DNA of 45,926 nucleotides, from the NCBI GenBank assembly GCA_905235325.1, contig CAJOLE010000002.1, forward strand, positions 1 through 45,926, read 5' to 3'. The position numbers and the translations under genes are program-made. Source of the stretch: an uncultured Prevotella sp. Its GTDB lineage: Bacteria; Bacteroidota; Bacteroidia; Bacteroidales; Bacteroidaceae. This document shows positions 1-7,500 of the stretch, in pieces; the first letter of the stretch is position 1, and each line of letters opens with the position of its first letter. Under the pieces are notes generated by a model. That model was not told the DNA's origin. It ran no database searches and worked only from the letters and a program-made list of their open reading frames with translations.

Positions 1-62
1 GCCGATGCGCTGATGGCTGTCATCGAGAGGAGGGCAGTCAGGAAAAAAAAGATTTTCTTCAT
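1..62 (-). CDS. Exported protein, N-terminus only (cut by left edge)
   Basis: Reading the minus strand from 62, an ATG opens a frame of 20 complete codons that runs off the window. The peptide MKKIFFFLTALLSMTAISAS is a textbook signal peptide: two lysines, a hydrophobic core rich in F and L, then small residues. Nothing of the mature protein is visible, so the function cannot be named. The start lies 40 nt after the stop of the small peptide gene upstream, on the same strand, so the two may be co-transcribed. Confidence 0.7.
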   Translation of the reverse strand, partial: MKKIFFFLTALLSMTAISAS

Positions 63-102
63 TGTTCTTTCTTGTTTTTTGATTGTTACTGTGTTAAACT
101 TC

Positions 103-282
103 CTACTCTACATTAAAGTCCCATTCCTTGTTGGTGATGCGGCTCCATCCTCCTTCATTCTCATTATCGTCATTACCGATTGTTATGCCAGAATTGATGG
201 GGAATTCTTCGGAGTCGGCCAGGAGGCTTTCTTCATAGATGAGCATTGTGTTGCTGTTTGGTTTCAAATAATTCTTTTTCAT
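103..282 (-). CDS. Small 59-residue peptide, MKKNYLKP type
   Basis: An ATG at 282 opens a 59-codon frame on the minus strand ending in TAG at 103-105. It begins MKKNYLKPNSNTMLIYEESL, continues with an acidic stretch (NDDNENEGG) and ends WDFNVE. There is no membrane segment and no clear signal peptide. The opening 'MKK-aromatic-x-KP' and the acidic, Asn- and Trp-containing tail match a type of very short gene I know from Prevotella and Bacteroides genomes, usually annotated as hypothetical. The function of those genes is unknown to me. It lies between a terminator upstream (334-370) and an exported-protein gene downstream (start at 62). The coherent composition, good start context and same-strand neighbours favour a real gene, but its length makes chance possible. 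Confidence 0.6.
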   Translation of the reverse strand: MKKNYLKPNSNTMLIYEESLLADSEEFPINSGITIGNDDNENEGGWSRITNKEWDFNVE

Positions 283-333
283 TCTTTTTGATTGTTGTTT
301 AGTTTGGGTTATATGTCCTTTGTAAATTTGAAG

Positions 334-370
334 AAATGCCCCTGAAGAGTTGAATGCTTCAGGGGCATTT
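334..370 (-). terminator. Rho-independent-type hairpin after the 1181-residue protein gene
   Basis: AAATGCCCCTGAAG (334-347) and CTTCAGGGGCATTT (357-370) form a perfect 14-bp stem with a 9-nt loop. On the minus strand it begins 15 nt after the stop of the gene ending at 386 and is followed by a modest T-containing stretch (TTTCTTC). The arms begin and end in A/T runs, so the hairpin could also work on the other strand. Confidence 0.75.
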
Positions 371-385
371 CCTTATAGTCAGTAT

Positions 386-3300
386 TTACTTCACAATGAC
401 TTTCACCGTGCGTCCGTCAGCCAGTCGTACGATATTCAGACCCTTGTTGAGTGTCTGCTGGCGTGCGCCGTTGAGGTTGTAGATAGCTTCAGCCTTAGCA
501 GCGGTCTTAGCCTGTGCGTTCTCAATACCGCTCACCTCATAGTCGGGCTTAGCGTCGGTAGCAAATGCGCGGAGCTTTGCACCACCGTCATACTTAGCAC
601 TACCACCGTTCCAGTAGCCGAGTGGACGGGTGTTACCGGAGCCGCCTTCCTGGTTGATGTAGTTACCCGGCTTGTCGCTGTACTCGACACCGAATGCGTA
701 TGTGCCATCCTCGTCGTTAGTGAATCCGTAGCCGTTCCAGAGGTAGTTGACACCCTCCTGTACGACAGCCCAGCAGTGGTCGCCTACGGGCAGGTTAGCG
801 AGCGTACCCTTGAGAGCAGCATTGAAGATGCTGAACTGGTAGGGGTTGCCGAGGAAAGCCCAGAGGTACTCGTTGCTGTTGAGCGTCTCGTCGTCCACGT
901 TGGCCTTATCTTCGGGCATATAGTGACCGTCGCCGTTGATGCGTGCAGTGTTCACCCAGTAGTTATCGCGGACTTCAAGGTTGTACCATGTAGCACCGGT
1001 GAGGTCGAGGTCGTAGGTCATCGTCACGTTAGCATTCACAGTCATGCCGTCGGTGACAACTGCCTCCTCGTCGTACTCGAGTTCAACCAGTCCGTTGTTC
1101 CAGTCCTCGGGCAGCTTGACGGCCTCGTTGAGGATTTCGCCTTCGAAGGCATAGAACTTAGCGGTCTTGATGGTCTCACCGTTATAGATGGCGTTGAAGG
1201 TGATCTCAGCCTGCTTCTTCGTTGACTCGGGCACCTCGCTGACGCGGAAGATAGAGCCGTCGTCAGTACCAGAACCGTTGACCCAGAGACCCAGGGTGTT
1301 ACTGCTAAAGTGGTTGAGCCAGTTGTTGGCATCGGGAGTCTTCAGTGCGAAACCAATCTCGAGGCCGTCGTTCTTGTCGACACCGATGATGTCCCAAGTG
1401 TAGACGCCGTCGATGAACTCAGGCACGTTGCTGGCGTTGACGCCGAGGGTCTTGCCCTCACCGGCAGCGCGGTTGACGATCTGCACACCCTTGAATGGGT
1501 CGCCGATGATGGCCCACTGATAGTTGGTCATGGCCAGCTTTTCAGTGTCCTCCTCGTAACTGATGAATCCATACTCGTCCTCGACTGCCGTTGCGATGGG
1601 AGCGCATGAGTAGGGAGCAGTGCCACCGTAGCTGAGGTAGCGGTATCCTTGGTCAGCACCCGCGCGGCGCATGTCGATGTTGTACCAGTGAGCGTCTGCA
1701 AAGCTTGTTGAGAGGTCGAAGATTCCAGCCCACACAGCGTTGTAGTAGACATCAAGCGTGCTGGCGCCATCGGGAATCTGCTCAACGAGGTTGCCCTCAG
1801 CGTCCTTGGCGTTAGAGTCGACTTCGAGCAGTGGATCAGTGAATGATACAGGCGCTTCAACGAAATCGCCAGAGAATGCGACAGATGTAATCTTCTTCAC
1901 TTCCTCGCCGTTATAGTTGAGGTGATAAGTGATAGCCATGTCCTGCACGGGCTCAGCCAGGGTAGCCACCTCGAAAGCGAGGAACTTGCTGCCACCGTCA
2001 TTGATAACGTTCCAGTAGCGGAGGTTGCGTCCGTTGTCGTTGATGTACTGTCCCTTGACGTTTGAAGCTCCGAGTGTGAATCCTTCGTTGTTAGCGTAGA
2101 TATCCCAGTAGTAGACCGTGTCGCGCATGGCGGCGTAGTCGGTGTTGTTGTCAGGATCGATGTAGTAAGCGAGGTTCTTTTCGCCGTAAGCGCGGTTGTA
2201 GACCTTCACCTGGTAGGGGTTACCCTCGAAAGCCCACTGGTACTGAGCAGCGTCGAGGTCGGCATCCAGAAGTTCCACTACTTTATGGTAATTGCCCTTG
2301 TCACCCTGCGGGACAGCATTTACCCAGTACTGGTCGCGGAGGCTGAGGTTGTACCATTTGCTCTTGTCGAGAGCGAGTTCGAAGTCTTCCTTGAGCGTAG
2401 CGGGAACGTTGAGCACCATGTTTTCGGTGACGTTGCCCGAGTATTCGAGGTCAACGAGTCCGTTGTCGATGGCCGTTCCGGGGATGACTTCCTCGAGCGG
2501 TGTGTCGACGAAAGCCTGCACGGTTGCAGTCTTGACGATCTCGCCGTTAAATGTAGCATTGAGTGTGATCTTCGTCAGCGGTGTTGCCGACTCGGGAGCC
2601 TCTGTGAAGCGGAGCAGTGAACCGCCGTCGTTGCGGCCTGCGCTGCTGTCCCAGATGCCGAGCTTTCCACCGTTGGAGAGCTCGTTGGCGAACTTATTCG
2701 TTCCGGGCAGGCAGATGGAGATGGCAGCGGGATATGTGCCCTCTGCGACGCCTGTGACCTCCCATACGAACTCGCCTTCAAGCATGACGATATTGTCCTT
2801 ATCATCGGTCTGGAGATACATACCTTCGCCTGCTGCACGGTTGATGATGCTCATGCCGTTGATGGGGTCGCCGATGAGTGCCCAGTGGTATTCGGGCAGC
2901 ATGAGGTCCTTCTCGTTGGAGACGGCAGCGCATTTATATGATGTCACGTCGGGATCGTAGACAATATACTTGGGATTTTCAGCATTGCTGGAGCGACGGA
3001 TGTCCATGTTGTACCACTTTGCATCCTCATAGCCAGTAGAGAGGTCGAAGGGAGCGCCCCATGTGGAGTCGTAGTAGATGTCGAGCGTGTCGGCATTGGC
3101 CTGACGCATAGTCGGCACAAGGAGATTGCCTTCCTCGTCAACCCAGCGCCATGCCTCGCCACCCTCGAGCTTCGGCTCGCCGATGGTAATCAGGGGGTTC
3201 TTGATGCTGCCGGGTACGGTGAGCTTGTTGCCAATGACGACCTCGTCGATGGCTTCCTTCCACGGTGTGCCATTATAGCTGAGGTAAGCTTTGATGAGAC

Positions 3301-3931
3301 GGGTTGTACCGACGTTGTCTTCGGGATTGGCGGGGTCGGTGTCCTTGGTAGCCGTCTCGACGAAGCGCAGGCGGTTGCCTGGGTCGGGGCGCGACCATGT
3401 GTCGAACTTCCATGTACCGCCACCGAGGTTCAACCACTTGTACTGATCGGTATTGTCGAGGTATGCAGCGAGGAACCAGCGATATTCTTCATCGGCATCC
3501 CCATCGGTAGCCTGACCCGAATATGCCGGATTGATGTTGAAGGCTCCCGGGTTCTGGAACTCGTCGTTTATCGAGATGAGAACCGGAGAATCTTCCAGGA
3601 AGAGTCCGTTCTCGCTTCTGTGAGGAACGAGGAACTTCTGTGCAGCGATGCTGTAGATGTAGATACCATCGCCGCTTCCAGACTGGAAGATGAAGAAACG
3701 CTGCTCGTCGTTGTCGTTGTCGGCATCGGGATTGCTGATACCGTCATAGCCAGAAAACTCGAGGTTGAAGATACCACTCGCACGGGCCCCGAGGCGTCCG
3801 CGCATGTTCTCAATGACGTAGGTCTTTGAGGAGGAGAGCTGTCCCAAATCGGTGACGATGTCTCCTGGATCTGCCCATGTGCTTGCCGCGAATGCAAGCA
3901 ACATAGAGATTAACGTAAAGACTTTTTTCAT
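386..3931 (-). CDS. Large exported protein with four related modules and a C-terminal tail motif
   Basis: The 1181-residue protein starts with a signal peptide (1-20, cleavage after STWA). Residues ~25-200 form a first region with an 'xYVIEN' opening. Four modules follow at roughly 210-450, 455-660, 668-905 and 908-1130. Each opens with a strand like LSYNG, FNGE, LNYNGEE or IYNGE. Each then has a WYN-x-x-R motif (306, 526, 749 and 982) and a YQWA-x-x-G-[DN]-P motif followed by an 'NRA'-like triplet. Modules 1 and 3 resemble each other most (WYNMDIRR / WYNIDMRR), as do 2 and 4 (WYNLSLRDQYWVN / WYNLEVRDNYWVN), so a two-module unit was duplicated. The spacing of Trp/Tyr motifs looks like a beta-trefoil or other lectin-like fold, but this is inference. 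I see no catalytic motif. The tail YNLNGARQQTLNKGLNIVRL resembles C-terminal signals of secreted Bacteroidota proteins. It has its own -7 box at 4002-4009. A surface or secreted glycan-binding role is plausible and unproven. Confidence 0.85.
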   Translation of the reverse strand: MKKVFTLISMLLAFAASTWADPGDIVTDLGQLSSSKTYVIENMRGRLGARASGIFNLEFSGYDGISNPDADNDNDEQRFFIFQSGSGDGIYIYSIAAQKFLVPHRSENGLFLEDSPVLISINDEFQNPGAFNINPAYSGQATDGDADEEYRWFLAAYLDNTDQYKWLNLGGGTWKFDTWSRPDPGNRLRFVETATKDTDPANPEDNVGTTRLIKAYLSYNGTPWKEAIDEVVIGNKLTVPGSIKNPLITIGEPKLEGGEAWRWVDEEGNLLVPTMRQANADTLDIYYDSTWGAPFDLSTGYEDAKWYNMDIRRSSNAENPKYIVYDPDVTSYKCAAVSNEKDLMLPEYHWALIGDPINGMSIINRAAGEGMYLQTDDKDNIVMLEGEFVWEVTGVAEGTYPAAISICLPGTNKFANELSNGGKLGIWDSSAGRNDGGSLLRFTEAPESATPLTKITLNATFNGEIVKTATVQAFVDTPLEEVIPGTAIDNGLVDLEYSGNVTENMVLNVPATLKEDFELALDKSKWYNLSLRDQYWVNAVPQGDKGNYHKVVELLDADLDAAQYQWAFEGNPYQVKVYNRAYGEKNLAYYIDPDNNTDYAAMRDTVYYWDIYANNEGFTLGASNVKGQYINDNGRNLRYWNVINDGGSKFLAFEVATLAEPVQDMAITYHLNYNGEEVKKITSVAFSGDFVEAPVSFTDPLLEVDSNAKDAEGNLVEQIPDGASTLDVYYNAVWAGIFDLSTSFADAHWYNIDMRRAGADQGYRYLSYGGTAPYSCAPIATAVEDEYGFISYEEDTEKLAMTNYQWAIIGDPFKGVQIVNRAAGEGKTLGVNASNVPEFIDGVYTWDIIGVDKNDGLEIGFALKTPDANNWLNHFSSNTLGLWVNGSGTDDGSIFRVSEVPESTKKQAEITFNAIYNGETIKTAKFYAFEGEILNEAVKLPEDWNNGLVELEYDEEAVVTDGMTVNANVTMTYDLDLTGATWYNLEVRDNYWVNTARINGDGHYMPEDKANVDDETLNSNEYLWAFLGNPYQFSIFNAALKGTLANLPVGDHCWAVVQEGVNYLWNGYGFTNDEDGTYAFGVEYSDKPGNYINQEGGSGNTRPLGYWNGGSAKYDGGAKLRAFATDAKPDYEVSGIENAQAKTAAKAEAIYNLNGARQQTLNKGLNIVRLADGRTVKVIVK

Positions 3932-4001
3932 AATGTTTTAATTAAAATTAAAAATTGGATAATAAATTGTTGTAATATTTTTGGTTTTCTTGTTGCGGCG
4001 A

Positions 4002-4009
4002 CAAAATTA
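4002..4009 (-). promoter_or_regulatory. Bacteroides-type -7 box TAATTTTG
   Basis: On the minus strand TAATTTTG fits the Bacteroidota -7 consensus TAnnTTTG, 70 nt before the start codon at 3931. No TTTG is found at the expected -33 spacing. It suggests the 1181-residue protein gene has its own promoter, separate from the GH operon upstream. Confidence 0.5.
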
Positions 4010-4070
4010 AGATGTTTGCCGAATATATGTGTCTTGATTTGTGCCAGAATTGTACAAAAATGGCCTTATT

Positions 4071-4400
4071 TTAGTATTTCCGTGCGCTTTCTCCGCGGTA
4101 TTGGTGCGCTGGAATGTGGTTAGGGTGGGGTGAGTAACTAACATATTGTACGATTGGCATAGCATCTGTGGGGTTTCTCCTAAAAGCTGGCGGGTTTTGT
4201 TCAAAAGGTGGCGGTTTTTCCTTAAAAGGTGGCAGTTTTTCCTTAAAAGGTGGCGGTTTTTGAAAATTCCATGCTGTGGAAGAATTCTTATCCGCCTCCT
4301 CTTGTGTCGTCGGCTTAGGTGTCGGTTCAGGTGTCGGTTCAGCCCTCTGAAGTGGGTCGACAAGTGCGTTTTTTCCCGATGAAACCGCTTTTTTTTGCAT
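4071..4400 (-). pseudogene. Proline-rich reading frame inside repeat copy A, probably a gene remnant
   Basis: A 109-codon frame on the minus strand opens MQKKAVSSGKNALVDP, runs through alternating Pro-Thr/Glu (EPTPEPTPKPTT) and reaches a 7-residue tandem repeat (KPPPFKE, KLPPFKE, KPPPFEQ, NPPAFRR). The matching place in copy B (about 35868-36188) encodes EPTPEPTPDPTPEPMTREEA and then KAPGFG units, with an internal TAA at 36038-36040, and its ATG frame stops after six codons. The same protein pattern on both copies argues that an original coding sequence is decaying, rather than a chance frame. There is no signal peptide. I do not recognise the parent gene; a DNA-processing or phage-like protein with a disordered N-terminus would be a guess. 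Confidence 0.4.
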
Positions 4401-4511
4401 ATATAGTTGTCATTCGCAGGTTTTATCCTACACTTCCTACACTTCCTACACCTAAAAAAGTGGGGCAGGTGTAGGAAGTGTCGGAAGTGTAGGATAAAAA
4501 CAGTTATTCGC
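4183..4511 (-). repeat. ~330-bp repeat, copy A (minus orientation)
   Basis: Copy A begins (minus-strand sense) with CGAATAAC near 4511. It continues with a hairpin of 29-nt arms (4467-4495 and 4425-4453, 28 of 29 paired, 13-nt loop) carrying the ACTTCCTACACTTCCTACAC motif. A stretch nearly identical to copy B follows (CCTGCGAATGACAACTATAT), then a CCGACACCTGAACCGACACC segment, then a 21-nt tandem repeat in four units (4183-4266). Copy B at 35758-36082 has the same order in the opposite orientation. Both copies lie just downstream of a gene's stop codon (GH97-GH76 here). Confidence 0.85.
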
Positions 4512-4538
4512 CATTATGGTTCTTTACTCAACCATCGT

Positions 4539-7500
4539 CTATCTGATGACTTTCTTGCCATTCATGATGTACAGTCCCTTGCCTGGCTTGGCGACGCGGC
4601 GTCCCTGCAGGTCGTAGACGGCTGTTGGTGCCGACTTGGTGCTGCTGACGGTCTCGCTGATGCCTGTGACGTAGTCCTCGTAGTCCTGATTGACGGCGAG
4701 TCGTGCGAAGGTCTCGAGGAATCCGAGCTGTATGAGTCCCTCGAAGTATCCCTGCTTGCCGTCGTAGACCTGTGGGGAGCTGCCTTTCCATCCGTCCATC
4801 ATGAGTCCGCAGTCGGGGTCGATGCGCTCTCCGTAGGCGTTGAGCATGGTGTTCTTGACGAGGTCGATGTATGTCCGGCTGTTTGACACCCTGTTCAGCT
4901 CCTCGAATCCGCGTGCGATGACGACGAAGTCGCGTCCGAGCATATCGCCGTCGGCCTTGGCAATGGAGACAGTCTTTCCCAAGACAGGCGACTTATAGTT
5001 CTGGAACTTATTGGCGCGGAGCCTTGTTGCACAGTTGTTGGCGTAGGTGAGGTATCCGCTGATGCCCGTGGCACGGTAGAGTAGCACTGAGGCGTTGATG
5101 AACGAGCCCTGGTTGTAGGCGCCCTTGTAGTTGTTCATCTTGTTGTTCTCCTTGGTGGCGATGTTGTCGCGCACCTGGTAGTCGCTCTTGTCGAGTAGCA
5201 CGTCGCGCACCCAGGCATAGGTCTTGATGGCTCGCTCGAGCCATATCTGCTCGCCAGTGATTTCGTAGAGTCGTGTGAAGATGATGCAGGTGGGGTTGTT
5301 GTTGGCAGCGTTCTTCACGTTGAGCGTTCCGCTGTCATTGGCCGGTGCGTCCTGCCAGTACATACCTCCTCCGCCCTTGTCGTCCCAGAGGCTCCAAGCC
5401 CAGTTGCCGAACATACGTAGCTGGTCGATGTAGAACTGTCGTGGCTCGAGGTCGTAGGATTCGAGCAGTCCGATGCCAGCCCATGCGTCGTCGTCGGTGA
5501 ATCGGTGTCCGTATCCCGGTCGCATCATCCAGCACGTGCGTCCGTCGACTGTGCTGACGAAGTTGGGGAAGAGGTTAGCCATGCGCGGGCACATGATGGC
5601 GAGGTCGTCGTAGTCCTTGGTGCCTCGTGCCGCCTTAGCAAACTCTGCGAATGTAGCGAGTGCGAATCCCTGCCACCAGATGCTCTCGACGCCTCCTCGG
5701 TCGTTGCTGCCCTTCTGGTAGTGGCTGCTCCACTGGTAGGCGTCGTTGCCTGAGCCACGGTTATAGAACAGCGGCTTCGCCTTGTCGAAGATGGCCTTGC
5801 CCTCCTGGTAGAAGACCGTCTGCGTGACGTCGCCGGAGACGTTGAACAGCGGTGCGAGGGTGATGTGGTCGATGTTGGGCACGTTGATGGCGACTGTTGA
5901 GCCCGTTCCGGGATAGGTGATGCGTATGGTGTTGGCACCAGGCTTGAGAGTCACCTTCTGAGTCTGGCTGGCCAGTGCGTTCATGGTGACGCCACTGTTG
6001 AGGTTCGTCCATCGCTTGACCATCTCGCCGTTGACGTAAAGCTCGGCATAGCGGCGTGATGATGCTATGTAGTCGAGCACGAGGTTGTATTCACCACCCT
6101 GTCGGCTGTAGACGTCGTTCCACTCAATGTAGCTCTCGCGAGCCTCCTGTCCGTCCGTAGCGGGCTGGTAGCCCAGCTGGCTGACGGTGAATCCGCAGGA
6201 GGCATTGATGGCAGATGCGTCGAGCAGCGACTTGTCGGTGAAGTCGTTGACTCGGGCATTCTCGGCCTCGTATCGCAGCTGCTCCAAGCGTGAGCCAGTG
6301 TAGGTATGTGTGACGGTGGCGCCTGCGGGGATGTCGCTCTCGGTGAGGCCCCACAGGGCCTTGCCCGTTGCCTCGTCGGTGAAGCTGGCCTCGAATCCCA
6401 GCCGTCGTCCCGAGATGTAGACCGTCTGCTGCTCGTCGCTTCGGTTGACGATGGCCACGTCGCGTGTCTTGCTGAACAGTCCACCCTTGTCGGCGGCGAC
6501 GATGTAGACGTCGCCGTTGCGCTGGATGAGGCGTGCGCCGGCAAAGGTGGCGGCATCGAGTCCGAGGAATGCGCACCAGTCCACATAGCCGTCTTCCGTG
6601 AAGGTGGGGGCAGTGGGCTGTTCCTGACTGTCGCCCTGCTGTGGCTGACCGTCGGTGACGAAGGCCACCTGAATCTTGTCCACGTTGGGAGCGTTTCCCT
6701 TAGCGTTACCGATGGTGAAGGTGTTCTCGCCAGCCTTGAGGTAGAGCGCTGCCGTGACGGTCTTGATGACGGTACCGTTCCATGCACCCGTGGTGTAGCA
6801 GGTGAGTGGCACCGTCCAGTCGTTAGCCGTGACCTCGATGTCGCGTGCGCCGTTAGTCATATAGAATATGGTGAAGTCGTAGATGCCCTCGCGCTCGGCG
6901 TTGACGGTGTACGTTCGCTTCTTGCCTGTTGTGAGGTTGTTGAGTCGCTTGCCGCCAGAGCAGGAGGCGTCGTTCTCGACGGTGCCGTCGCCAGAGCCGT
7001 CCTCGGCCTCGATGGTGATGGCGTTGGCCAGCGCCTTGCCGTCGGCGGTGAGGTATTCGCCGCTGCGTGCCGCGGGGAAGTTGGCAGGTCGCACGGTGAT
7101 GTGGTCAACCATTGGCGTCTGGCTGTCCTGGTCGTTGCCGACGATGATGGTGTTCAGCCCCTGGTTGAGGTTCACCAGAGCGGTGGCGAAGCCGATGTTC
7201 TCGCCGGGATGGTCCTTCTCGCTGACGCCGGGCTGCTCGAGGGTGAGTCGCGACTTGACCCCGTCGGGCCCCTGCACATAGACCTTCGTCATGCTGTTGG
7301 CCCGATAGTAGAGTGTGACGGCGTACTGCCCAGCCTGCTCGGCCGCCACATCGGTGAAGCGTAGCGTGTTGGTCGCGCCGAGTCCCGACACATACTTGCC
7401 GCCAAAGAGGCGGCTGTCGGTCTGGACTGAACCGCCCTGGTTGTAGTGCTCAGCCTCGAAGGTTCGGTCGTGGGGATAGCCGAAGGCTGCATCAGTGGTG

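Noticed and set aside
13..291. 92-codon plus-strand frame at the left edge
   Set aside because: It overlaps the better supported minus-strand signal-peptide start and the 59-residue peptide; its translation has no coherent domain and reads antisense to them.
323..330. TAAATTTG on the plus strand as a promoter
   Set aside because: It is directly followed by the terminator hairpin and no plus-strand gene, so it is most likely chance in A/T-rich DNA.
350..1225. 291-codon plus-strand frame opposite the 1181-residue protein gene
   Set aside because: It is antisense to a clearly coding gene with a signal peptide and repeated modules; long antisense frames are expected in G/C-rich coding DNA.
4425..4495. 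The large hairpin as an ordinary intrinsic terminator
   Set aside because: Neither strand has a U-tract after the stem (A-runs follow instead), so it is listed as part of a repeat and not as a terminator.
6306..7364. 352-codon plus-strand frame opposite the GH97-GH76 gene
   Set aside because: It is antisense to the continuous 1612-codon frame and shows no signal peptide or family motif.
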